Below are positions 37,101 to 48,960 of a stretch of 64,000 nucleotides of DNA, in pieces; positions within the stretch are counted from its first letter, which is position 1; each line of letters begins with the position of its first letter. The notes under the pieces are model-generated. The model did not search any database and was not told where the DNA came from. It saw only the letters and a program-made list of their open reading frames with translations. The translations under genes were made by a program, and so were the position numbers. The stretch is from Bugula neritina (lineage: Eukaryota; Bryozoa; Gymnolaemata; Cheilostomatida; Bugulidae), in contig OZ037766.1 in the NCBI GenBank assembly GCA_964035545.1, forward strand, positions 9,557,722 through 9,621,721. Reading direction: 5' to 3'.

Positions 37101-40100
37101 TACTATATACAAACCTCATGTTATTTATCAATAATATATTTCAATAATAATAATACGACATAGGTGAATAAAATTTGTATTAAGCCTACATGATTGAGCA
37201 GAATAATCAAATTTTTATACTATTCAGCGATTAAAGCTGTTGATAAAGTGCTCTCACCTTCTTGTTATAATTACTTATTTATCTTAAGGCTTAGAAGCAA
37301 TAATTTTATGAGAAGTGTTTTATGCACGCCAGCCTTCTTTTATAAGTTAGAACGGCTTAAACTCTCTTCTCCAGATTAAACTTAATAATACCGTCTGCCT
37401 GCTCAGCTCTATAGACTGTATTCTGTACTTTATGTAACCATACTCCTTCCAAATATTTACAAGTATTTACACTGCGGAATATCATTGCAGCTGCCAATAT
37501 TATGAGCATCTGGTGCATGCCATAACAATGATAATGTATTTAGTGCATTGCAATATACCACAACCAGATCCAGCTTAACAGTCTTAAAAATAGCACTCAG
37601 TAGCTCAAAAGGTTTCACTCCAATTATATAAAATTAATTTGATAGAAATAAGTAGGATGCCATGTTATTTGATTAAGGTTTCTTTTCATCGCGGTGTCAA
37701 TCATTTTCAACACTGCATTTCAAATATATACAAGTCTAGCTTGCTGTATTCAACATTGACCCGCGGTCTTGGTTCAAGTAGAACCTGCTGCGCTTGGAAT
37801 TTCTCTCTTGGGACTCGTTCTAAATCGTATCAGTATCAACGTAGACCTAAACCTGTTGAACACTATAACTACTGGCCGTTACTGGACCATCCAGTCCCAA
37901 AACACACTCATAGTTTGTGTTCGGTAAACTAAACGTGTTGGCAGTTGTTTACTCATTTCTAATTATAGCCTAATAAAAAATTTGAGACAAAATATAGCAT
38001 ATAAGCATTTTCAGATGTATGTGATCTATACATATCTAACCATTTTCAGTACAACAGCTCTACCTATAGTTATTGTCACTTAAGCCCCTGTTTGACAAAG
38101 CCTTTGTAACTATATTCCTTATTTTAATGTAGGCAATGTTTTCCCTGATAATTTTTAATTCTCTGAATGTTTTTTTACATTTTACTAAACAAAAGCAATT
38201 TATTTTTACTAAACAAAATATAATTAAAGCAATTAAAGTACTTCATCTTTTGAGTAAAGGGCAGTATTTTCAGAGTTGAACTTTTTGTGTGCTGTTATCA
38301 CTTCTGAATGTTGAAGTGCTTGTTGTAATTTAACAAGTAGCTGATATATTATCTTGGGCCAGCTATTCGTTGCATTTTATATAACACATCTTCTTATCAT
38401 TACAGGATAACCCCATAGGTAAAGGTACTGGTGTTTATAAAAACAAAAGATTGTTTGAGGCCAAGAAAGGTCACGCGTCTTTAGTGCCTGTTGATGGGCT
38501 ACTCAAGATATCCTCATCAACATCCTCTCTGCGGAACCCATCTGATTCCAGTAGCCAACTCTCCCTATCAAATCCAGCTCGAACTGAAGGTAATGGCTTA
38601 CAGCATCAGTAGATACTATACATTACGTTATGTCACATTTAATAGCTAATGTGGGAAATTTTCATCTGTCCCTGGCTTGTAGTTCATATTTCATACCTGT
38701 GTTATGTAATATTTTTTTTAGTCAAGTGATGATGAAATAAGACATGAATTTTATATTTTTAGTAAGATAGTTACTATATGATATACATGGCGATATCGTG
38801 TTGCAGTGACTGCTATGCTGTTACAGGTACTAGTAGGTCACTACACAGACAGAGAACTGCTGCCGATGTGCTAGAGTCTATAGGTATTGGCGACCTTGAA
38901 CCCTCAGACCTAAATAACAACAGCGGAGGAATGAGTCCAGAAATTAATGATCAAGCTTTTCCTTCCCCCAATGAGGATATGCTGTCTTCCCAGAAACCAA
39001 ACCTTGCCAGTGCTGATAAATCTGCAGACCAAGGTATATCTGTGGCCATTTCTTACCTGCAGTCAGTCTATTATATCATAAAAACGTATTCAATGCTCCC
39101 ATTAATACATCTGCACATCACTGAAGTAGCAATCGGCGTGTTGGAAGATCCCATGTGGTCAGAAACATTCTATCAAAGAGGTTCCAAAATTAAGTAAATT
39201 TGAAACTTTACAGTTGAGTAAACTGGTGCTGTTTGTCCTGCACTGAAAGTTTAATACTCAAATACTTCTGTTTCCATTGATATGTTAGACTTTATTTGAA
39301 GATAGATTTAAATCAACACATTACTCATACATCTTGTTAGTCTTGCTGTAGCTCTGTTGTATGCTTAAACTTGGTCCCCAGTGAGTTATCTCCCCTGCTA
39401 ATAGTTTGTCTTGGATCTAATAGTTTGGTATTTGGTACATACTCTGATTAGTAAAGTTAATTTAAACAGCTTAAACCCTAAGTGATAAGTAGACTAGTGG
39501 AAATATAATTTTTCTAGTCGACACTTTATGAAACTGTAAAGTCACTTGTACAGTTTTTTCAAGAACACTTGACTAGAATGAAGTGAATATTGAGTTAACA
39601 TTTCATTGGCTGAAAAGTTGACTTTTTGTTTGGCATATCTTTATAATGAGTTGATCAGAGAAGAATCCTTGAGTATATAAGTATGACCTTGACATTGTGT
39701 TCTTTCAGCAGGTTGACTAAGAAGTAATTGGCCATAAGTCCAATAAAAGTGCTTTTATATTTCTCGACAAATAATAAATGTTTATGTCCGTATGAAAAAA
39801 CAAATTTTACACTTTTTACATTTATTTTAGATGTTCTAAATTCAGCTGCAAAACCAAGTATTCCTGTAAATACTTTGGTTAATGGAAGTCTGGCCCACAG
39901 TGCCTGTTCACTCAGTTCGACTAGTTCCCCTCACAATCACAGTCTCTACGATTCCCCAGCCGCCAGACTTCCTGTTAATGGAGATAGTGTAGTCCCACCC
40001 CTACACACAGCTGACTGCAACGGTCCCTCAACTGACACTATGAACTCTGCGTTACACTCATCTGGTGCTACCAATAGCCATGCCAATTCTCGACTGGATG

Positions 40101-43100
40101 ACAATAGTTGGAGTGACAGTACGAGCAGTTTGCCCGAGTATGCTACTCCCTCTGTAGTTCCTCAATCAGTCAAGTATTTACCCGACAAGGTCGCTGTTCT
40201 GTCTCGTCAAATGCCAAAGCTGCACAAGTTTGCTAAACAAAATTCTTTCACTCGGAAAAAAATAGCAAGAGCTAAAAATGGACTAGTGAAGATACACCAC
40301 ACACCATCTTTGGATGTTAGAGAAATGCATGATATTGTTGATGAACTTTCATTAAATTCTTCTATGAATGTTTCTTCGATTGACTCTTTTTCTCAGAATA
40401 AACTTCTAGAAGATTCTGTAAGATTGCAGCCATCTCCAGAGCCTCAATTGGCTCATTCACGCAGCTCTGAGCTACTTGCAGAGGAGAATAAATATGCACA
40501 TGAAATAGCTCACGGTCTGTCTGTGAAAACTTCTCAAAGCTCCGAGACAGATCGCATGACGTCACCCTCTTCTTCGGAAGGAAGTTATTCACCGCAGTTA
40601 GAGTACCTGTCAGCGTTTTCTCACAGGATGCCATCTTCGTGTTTAGAAACAGACGTTGATGCAGGTATACTCAGCACGCCTGTCTGTGCGGTGCCTGCTC
40701 CATTCACAACGTCACATTCACAAGACAGCGCTGACAATGCTGACAGCGCATACTGCATCATACCAGACCCACCTCTCGAGTTTATGAACGACACGACTGA
40801 CGTTAGCTTGCATGTAGGGTTGTGGAAAGGCATTGCGGGTACTGTCTCTCCTGGAGCTAATGCTAACTTTGTGGAAGCTGTTCTATTTCTTCTTAGTGTA
40901 TCTACTGATATACTATGTGACACTGATCAGGAATCGTCTTACCCTACTCTCAAATCTTATCTCATGGAACACATTACTCTTCCACTGAGAAGGTATTGTA
41001 GCTTGTTATTAGAATTATTTTCTACTTTTAGTTTAAAATCACTATTACAAAGTCTACACCTTTACATATTATATACATACACACAGACGTCAGCAAACAC
41101 ACACACGCACACATGTCTGTATGTATATATATTTGCAGTGGAAGATTTATCGATGTGGATGTTATGAAGAAATGGCGGCAAGAACTGAACGAGATTTCGA
41201 CTGGACAACTGCTGCCGGTAAGCAGTGGCCGGGAGATGCAGAAGTTCCTCACGCTGCTGCTGCAACACATTTGCAATTTACACCCACTGCACGAGTTCAA
41301 GTGAGATATTCTATCAGCTAGTATTTAACTTGAAGCTGTTTTGATCTCCAGGAGATTCGAAAACTTTTTTCATAGAAGCTTTTTGAGATTTATTGAGTCT
41401 ACTTAGAATAAAGATGATATATGTTAATCAGAAAAAGTCAGTCACCTAATATAAAAGGGTAGCTGTTAAATAATTGTATTCTGTAGGGTTAAATGATCCT
41501 TTTTCTAGAATAGTGTGTGCCCCATGTTTGTTGGTATCAGTGCGTGTCATGAGTCTTAACGTTACACAGAGACTGCTATGCGGATTGGTCTCTGTGCGAC
41601 AAACTGTAATATTTACCTGATTGTTTACCTGTAAAGGCAGCAATTGTTGCAGCAACCTGAAAGCTGACTATACGATGACTCTGTTTGCTCACAAAGATGC
41701 CAGAGTAGGATTCCCTACTGTTCAAAAGTTGTTAGAGAAAACTTGTATACAGGAGAAAGTTAAATTCAACAAGGTATGTCGATGTATCACACTGAGGACT
41801 GGGTGTTAGTGCAGTGTGTGCCTTGCTTGTGTATAGCGTACTAAAATATTTTTACAAATAATACATGAATGACAAAATGAATGAAATTGATTATCCCAAG
41901 TGTGAGAAGTATGCACTCTGTGTTGGAGTTGTTCACACCTTTATTTTTCTCTCTATTGAGCTACAACTGGTAACTAAGGGTCCTAAATGCACTTGTTTGC
42001 ATTAGGTATTATGAAAATAGCACTGCTAATGTACTTTTTCAATAATATTCAATTGGCAGTGTTGTTTTGTTCCTTGATTTTAGAAAGGTCAGACTAATAA
42101 ACCTGTTGGTTGGAGCTGAAATCTCTTTTAATGCTTAATATATAGAATTAATTGTTTCATGTTTTTAAGAACGTTTGTTCTAAATTTCTCCTATGAACAA
42201 TTAATTTATTATAATGTAAGCAGAGACTGACAAGGTATAGCAACAGGAACAATCATAATATTATTTCTAATAACATTTTATTATCTAGTAAACAATATTG
42301 TAGATAATATCTCTGAACAGTGTAGTTAGACAGATTATTCTTTGAAGTTGTTGATTCAAACTATTTGAGAAAAGTTTTAAACTAAACAGCTATTGACCTC
42401 TTGACCTATGACTTTGACTTGCAGGTGCCAGATAATTTAATACTTATTTTGCCAAGATGGAGTCTGGGTGAAGAAAAAATATTTCCAAACCTTCACATTG
42501 ACTTGACAGATGTGTTAGAATATGGTTAGTGTGAGATGCAGTTTTTTATCTGACCATGTTATAAGCTCTAAAATAATCAACTTTTACGATGTGAATAATT
42601 TTATATGCAGTGAAATGTTAACATAGAAATTATAAACTAAAACTTTTAAGCCAACTAATTGATAAAGTTTATTTCATGCAGTGTTATTGAGGATACAAAA
42701 AAGTATTGGGTTGCTTCCAATAATCATCCAATGATATTCCGTAAGACAAAATAGTTGCTGTGAGTCTTAGGCTCACTACAGAACTATTTAATAATTGGGA
42801 ATTGTGTTTTGTGAATGTTAAATAAACAATATTAGTTGGTAATTGTGTTGATTAGTTGGGAAAAACTCTTGCTTGCAAATTGTAAGCAATTTTGTGAATT
42901 TTTTAAATAATTTTCTAAAACTTGTGTAGATATGCAATACTGCATAACACAACTTTTCCATTTTAATTTAGTTTATTCCAACTGTTTGTTTTATTAGGTT
43001 AAATAAATTGTGTATGTCACTGCAAAAAGTTTTTTCCTAAAGAATAGCACCTTTATAGGTTTTGGTTACATTGAAGATGAATGTTCTCTCTAGCTATTTT

Positions 43101-44635
43101 AAAAGTTGCCTATAATAAGACAACCCAATCGGATAAATTTCTAATTTTCCTTAGCTTTTTTGTGTAAATTCATCTTTACAAAGTATAGAGAATATTGGTT
43201 ACCCTCCCCCTAACATGTGGTATAACTTTGAGACTGACTGTGTTGTAGCTAAGAGAGTGTGCCACATGTGTGGAGACCAGGCAGTGTTTGAGTGTCCAGA
43301 GTGTTATGAACAAGAACACACAGATCTATCTTCAGCAGCTTTCTGTCAGCCATGTTCACAAACCGTAAGTTTTAATTAATTGTCTTTTTATAACTTCTTC
43401 CTCTAATTAAGTTCATATAAATGTATGTGTGAATTGCCAGTGTAATTCGAAATGCAGCAAAGCAAAGTGTTCGTATCTGGTTAAAGTTAGTTATTACCGA
43501 ACTATTTTAATCAGGACTTTTAATATTCAGTTACCTGTGTTTCCGGTTTTCTGTTTTGCGTTGATTTTCCTTTAATCCCAGAGAAATTCGCACATCTTTT
43601 AATATCAAGGTCGGTGGTAACTTTACTTCGGTTTTGTAGATTCACAAACACTCAAAAAGACTGAAGCATATGCCCGTAGAGTTGAAGATGGTAACACAGC
43701 TGGGAGATGAAGAGAGTTCTATACTAATACTGAAGGGTATACTGTCTGTACACGGCAGCAACTACACTACTCTGTCTCAGCCACCCAGGACATCTAGGAA
43801 TTCACTTCACAACTCCACTCTTCCGAACTGGCTCTCTTTCAACCCAAGAGCTGCTACTAATGGTACAATATATACTCTTTATATCTATACTCTGTAGGAG
43901 CGAATAGTCTTATATCTTGTTTGAACTACAAGAACTTTAGTAATTATGTTGTTGAATTGTTTTGGAGTTATCTTTTCAAGAGCCAAAGTTTCAGTTTTCT
44001 TTGAGTGTTGAATTACTGCTACAACTAAATGTATGTCGGCTACGTTCAACTTTTTCAGTGTTTTGGTTTTATGTGGATTTTTAATTGTTTTAAAACTTGA
44101 ATTTTGGGTTGGAGCATTTAAGCTGTCTATGATTACTTTTCCCAGGCCTCAGAATTATAAAGTTGTGCTGAAAAAGAGATTATATTTTAGCTCAAAATAA
44201 ATTTTCTACTTTTTGTGTATTGTCTACTAATAACTCTTAAATCAACAGCCATTTCTCAAACTTTTTTCTAGTAATCTTGTAATCGTCCAAATATTTTAAG
44301 TTTATAATTGAAAAAGTTCCTACCTTTTTATCAACCTTATAAATTCCTAAATCCAATCTCAAGTATGTTTAACCTGTATATATTTTGCAATTGTAATAAA
44401 TTAGATAGATGTCAATTTTCTCCCTTAACATTAAATGCTATGTTCTGAATATTTTATAGATTTCACTGGAACAGAGTCTGTATCTCACATACCAGAAGTC
44501 ATGCTAGTGGAGTCGGTGCCCAACTGGTTGTCTATGGATGCATATGATTGCATGGCTAAAGACATCAACACTATACCAGACAATATTAGACAGTTACTTC
44601 ATAGCTGCTGCATGTGTGTATATAGCAAGTCATGA
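31149..44635 (+). CDS. CYLD: CYLD homologue: CAP-Gly and USP-fold protein lacking the catalytic triad
   Basis: CYLD is a Lys63/Met1-ubiquitin deubiquitinase that restrains NF-kB signalling and binds microtubules. Exons: 31149-31715, 32544-32972, 38406-38589, 38827-39033, 39831-40992, 41139-41300, 41641-41773, 42425-42524, 43249-43364, 43640-43862, 44460-44635. All phases agree: 3459 nt, about 1152 aa (human 956). CAP-Gly 1 spans exons 1-2 (VKWKGRLVGKQGVWFGVQI). CAP-Gly 2 spans exons 2-3 (ALVRWIGTLPEDDSLHGE, DNPIGKGTGVYKNKRLFEAK). A Ser-rich linker fills most of the 1162-nt exon. The USP fold follows (LPRWSLGEEKIFPNLHIDLT; B-box Cys in CHMCGDQAVFECPECYE, then HKHSKRLKH). The positions of the catalytic Cys, His and Asp all read Asn (codons 40865, 43760, 43841). 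No third CAP-Gly domain was found. The start is the first ATG after the acceptor at 31140-31141. Confidence 0.88.
32973..38405 (+). other. Large intron of the CYLD homologue
   Basis: 5.4-kb intron between phase-0 boundaries that split CAP-Gly 2. Its open frames (for example at 33349, 35432 and 37639) lack recognisable motifs or phase-matched splice sites. Short purine-rich and CTCTGTGCTATGTA-type local repeats occur near 36300-36370 and 36945-36970. Confidence 0.5.
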
Positions 44636-47029
44636 GTTGAGCATGCAACTTTATTCAGAGCCTATCCATGAGATTTGATTGAGGCATAATAGAAGCAATT
44701 TTCTAGTTTTTGTTGGGGTGAAACAGATTTTGTCACTGAAAGTTCAGTATTATTTACTTGATTGTTTACACATAATTAAAAAGATTATTTCGTTGAAATT
44801 GTCATGATTTATACACTGTATGCTATAATAGCAACTTAGAAGTAATGAAGAATCTCAGAAAATTCATTTTTCAATTATCAGTCATATTATGACTGATACT
44901 TTCAAAGTTTCTGCATGACAGATTGCATACACAACTGCTATATTGAAGTTAGTACACTCTATGCAGCTTGTGGATAGACTTTTTATATACTTATGTATAT
45001 TACATGTAATCTCAAATTGATATTAAAATGCATTCAAATCATGCACCTCAAATATATCAATATTTATAAATGATACAGTACACAGTATTTCTATTATGTA
45101 ATCTAGCTGCAAGAATTAATTGGCTGTAAAAATGTATGTGTCAAAGCATTTACTTACAGTAACCTTAGCATTGTACATACAAATAGCTCTCTGATCATAT
45201 TCTTGTAGAGATAACAAACCGATCTAGATATTCGCTTTAAGTTCTATATTTTAATTAGTTGTTTTACTAAATTACAGCATACATTATATATTTATAGTAA
45301 TATTACACCCACCCTCACTGATATTTTTCCACTTCTTGTCATTTTGATTTATTTTTTGTTTTGTTGACTGGTTTACTTGCAGGCAAAGCTTTTTCTGTGA
45401 TATTACCAAATACAATCATTTGCCAAAGCTCTAATGCTCTGTCTTTTGGCTGTATATAACAATACATCCTGATTAGATTGTTTAACTGATGAGATAACAT
45501 TTTCAACCATACCGGGCCCTATTCCACCTTTTTATTGCTCTGTTGTGAAAAAGGTTTCTATACTAATTTCTACTCTCTCATGTATTTGATATGTACACTA
45601 ACAAAATAGCCCAACACCCTTACAAGTCCGACCAGATTTTTGTGCAGAACTATGTGTTTTATGATGAAGCTTTTTTGAAAGTGATAATTTAGCTTTTTGT
45701 TTCTTCTAGTAAGTTATGCTTTTAATTACTTCATGACTGTAGTTCACATTTGTCAAGTTAAGTCATAGAACTGGTGCAACATATAAAAACAGTTGTCTTG
45801 GCTCAATTCTATGAAATGTTAATGAAAAACATTTTAAAAACTGCAATATTTGCAATTTGTGAAACAACTTGACCATTTGTTTTGGAGTTGGCCCAATTTT
45901 AATGATTTATGCATTAATTTTGCTAATGAGTATAACATGAAAGACCAAAGTATCAAAATTTCTGATAGAAAATTACACCTAAGTGAATATCCCACAAATA
46001 CAGTCGACGAAATTTGCAGCAGTTTGAGATGAGCTGACTAGCTAAATTTTGGTAAATCAAATTTAAAATAATTCACGAATATTATTTTTAAGAGATGAAG
46101 GCAAACCCTGACTTTACCGTCACGCCTCAAACATGCCATATATGCTTTTATGCAGATACTATAGCAGACTTGCTAGCTGTGGGTGGTACTATCGTTGTAC
46201 ATATGAATGGATTCGAGGTGGAAAAAACTTTACTGCTGGCTGGTGTTTATGTTGCTTTTCTAGTGATATCATTGAATTATTTGAAACAGTCTAAAAGAAT
46301 TGAATTCTAAAAAGCACATAACATAACAAACCTACATGGGAAGAAATATTCACATGACAAAAACTTGTTTATGTAATGATGGCCTTACATGAAAGCAGTA
46401 ATAAAGTTGTATTCGAAGCTATTGATTGACAGGGGTAGCAACCATATCTATGTATGAGTCAAAGCATGCAGTGTTAGTATTGATATGTTATCACAGTTCA
46501 CAAGTTATAAAGGCTATAAAATATAAACTATCACTAACTATTTTTGAGAGGCGGGTTTTCATGGAAGAGCAGTTTAGATTACAATATCAATGTTTGCTGT
46601 TGTATAGAAAGCAATGGGTACAGCCGATAGACAGTATACAACTAAAGTGTTAGATCACATGAAGTGATAATCCTAAGCCTGCAGCCTACCTTCATTGAGT
46701 AGATAACTTCTTGAACGGTTTGAGTTTTAAATCCTGTCTAGCTTTTAGCGTTTTAATAAAAATAATGATAATACAGATAAAACATAGTAGTGAGATGTAG
46801 AAAACTGCTACTGCTAGCAATTTAATAAATCATCATCAAAGTACAAAATTTAGACCTAGATATCAAACAACCTACATGACAACTGATACAACAAATACAC
46901 ACCTATAAATAATGTAAATAAACTGGCACAGTTTGTAAAGAAATAGTTTTTAAGTTATCTAAAATTGCGAAGTACCTTTTACTTCATATTACCTAGCAAA
47001 AAGTTATTGAATAATATAACCAGTTACAG

Positions 47030-47116
<87 letters not shown>

Positions 47117-47716
47117 GCAAAAAAAACAGGTTTTGTTTTAGTTTATGGTCTTATCAAGTTATATCATGTTTATCAGCAACTCCATGCAATAAAATTGCAA
47201 TTAGATATATAGTTAATGACAACTTTGCATCTCACTATATTACTATGACCTAGACTATTTATAAAACAAACAACTCAGCCCTATATAGTGTATAGGTCTG
47301 CTTCAACCTAGCTGTTCCATAGTATACAGTTAAGTAGAATGCACTCATATAGCAATTCTTATGATACTTAGCATAAATTCATTGAAGTTGTGAAACGAGA
47401 TTAATTTGAAGGTTTCAGTTGTTAAATAAATATGTCAATTTTCTCAGGTTATATTAGTCACAGAGATCTAGATGTTTTGTGGAAATCTCATGAGTTGTTT
47501 GCAGACAAGTTAGTACTGTGATAGCGGTTGCCAAAAATTTGATGGCATATTATAGCACAAGTAATGTAAAACTATACTATATAGAGTGTATGTTTCAACA
47601 CTGCAACCTATCTACAAGGAGTAGCTTATATATTACAGCATACATAGTGCAAACATTTGAATGTTCTCTATGTTATAAAAATGAGTCATGCTAGAAGCTC
47701 TGCCAGTTGAAAGCAT
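44636..47716. other. Intergenic region between the CYLD homologue and the membrane-protein gene
   Basis: AT-rich sequence. The CYLD 3' UTR presumably occupies its first few hundred bases. Open frames at 45850-46653 are short and have no family signal or splice support. The TA microsatellite at 47032-47114 is the only clear element. Confidence 0.35.
47032..47114. repeat. (TA)n microsatellite
   Basis: About 41 uninterrupted TA dinucleotides, followed directly by atgcaaaaaaaac. Long enough to be length-polymorphic and prone to assembly error. Confidence 0.95.
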
Positions 47717-47968
47717 TTTATTCAAACAATAAAGTAAAACACATTATTCATAACAAGTGCATTATTGTGATGTTACGGCAACAAAATAACATACATGCCA
47801 TTAAAGGATTGGTCTAAAATAGCACACAAACACACACGCAGACACACAGACAGACACAGAAATCTGTAAAAAATAAAAGTTGATAAATTTCAACTTAAAA
47901 TAATGCTTAATACTCAATATTTGATTTAACTTGGCTGTTTGTAAACTAAAAACATTGGTTTGTTTTGT

Positions 47969-48739
47969 TTAGTAGATTAGTTTAGGAGTCAGCTTTGTGT
48001 TTTCTGCGGACATGGGGTAGACAACTGGAGATTTGCTACGTAAAGGAGAGCAAAACAATAAGCCATGTTTGTAGTCTCGTTTAACTCCACAAAATTCATG
48101 CCGGCAAGAATATAGAAATAAAAATATCATGACTGCTTCAAGTACTACTGAAACAGCCAGTGTTGTGATGGAGTATTCAATTTTAAATAAGTTCTTGCAC
48201 TGACGTAAATCAATGTCACCATCTTTGTATTGGTCAAGATAGCAGTCCACGCCAAGGTGGATGGGATACACCATCACTATGGCTATCACCATAGACACTA
48301 GGCCAGTAATTAAACGCAGCCACTCTCTACACGGGTCATACCCAGCCTCTGGGTCATAGTTCAGGGACTGGAAGTAAACCGACTGATCTTCGCCAAAAGT
48401 AATTGATTGAGCTGACGCAGAGTTTTCGTGCCTTAGTTGTGATTCTTCATCCCGTGATGCAGTTTGTGGGCTCATCACTTCCTGTGGTATCAGTTGCTCT
48501 TCCACTGACTCTATGGGCTGTGACGTCTCATTTTGGTGAGTCACAGGCTCGGAATGTATCACTTCTGGTGAATTCGGTTGCTCCGTAATTATCTCTTGCA
48601 GAGGCTCAGGAGGTTCAACATCTGGTGACTGTTCCGGTAGAAGTTTTTGTTGTGATCTTACAGAGCTTGTAGATGCTGTCGGAGGGCGGTCTTCAGATGC
48701 TATGATTGCTTGTTGTGCTTCTAACTCAACAACTTCCAT
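47969..48739 (-). CDS. Unrecognised 256-aa two-pass membrane protein with a long acidic N-terminal tail
   Basis: A complete frame in one exon from the ATG at 48739 to the stop at 47969. Residues 1 to about 135 are Glu/Gln/Pro/Ser-rich and probably disordered (SPDVEPPEPLQEIITEQP). Two hydrophobic helices follow, about 141-161 (LITGLVSMVIAIVMVYPIHL) and about 185-210 (SITTLAVSVVLEAVMIFLFL). A short loop with two Cys (DCYLDQYKDGDIDLRQC) joins them, and a basic Cys-containing tail follows. With no signal peptide, both ends are likely cytosolic and the Cys pair could form a lumenal disulfide. An acceptor TATAG at about 48769 and a donor GTGAGT at about 48889 suggest an intron in the 5' UTR. A minus-strand AATAAA lies at 47722-47717. 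The family is unknown to me. Confidence 0.75.
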   Translation of the reverse strand: MEVVELEAQQAIIASEDRPPTASTSSVRSQQKLLPEQSPDVEPPEPLQEIITEQPNSPEVIHSEPVTHQNETSQPIESVEEQLIPQEVMSPQTASRDEESQLRHENSASAQSITFGEDQSVYFQSLNYDPEAGYDPCREWLRLITGLVSMVIAIVMVYPIHLGVDCYLDQYKDGDIDLRQCKNLFKIEYSITTLAVSVVLEAVMIFLFLYSCRHEFCGVKRDYKHGLLFCSPLRSKSPVVYPMSAENTKLTPKLIY

Positions 48740-48765
48740 GATGTCGATTTATGTTTTACTGATTC

Positions 48766-48960
48766 CTATAAAATACATGAATATGTGAAATATTATGCTT
48801 TTTAACTACTGAAAAACACCAAGTATATAAACTGCTATATATGTACGATAGTTTAGCAATAGAATGATTTGAACTGTAAAGGAACTCACCAAGAATCTTC
48901 AGCTGTGTAGCTTTTCATTAGTCTTCTAATTTTCCTTCCCTATACAATCTCATCAAGCAA
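48766..48960 (-). other. 5' UTR intron and leader exon of the membrane-protein gene
   Basis: On the minus strand a leader ending ..GATTCTTG is followed by GTGAGT (about 48889), and the intron ends with TTTTATAG just before GAATCAG, about 27 bases upstream of the ATG. This fits a spliced leader exon, but its 5' end is not defined. Confidence 0.4.

Noticed and set aside
37639-37932. 97-codon plus-strand open frame in the large CYLD intron
   Set aside because: No family motif, no acceptor/donor pair with phases that fit neighbouring exons, and the adjacent exons already join in phase.
43751-43753. His in VHG of the CYLD homologue considered as the catalytic His
   Set aside because: Gap-free alignment puts the catalytic position three codons later (SHY to SNY). 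Using this His would require a shift that breaks the AVL/GIL and SxY matches.
46095-46653. Two plus-strand open frames of 71 and 75 codons
   Set aside because: Short, without recognisable domains, splice context or poly(A) support; expected by chance at this length.
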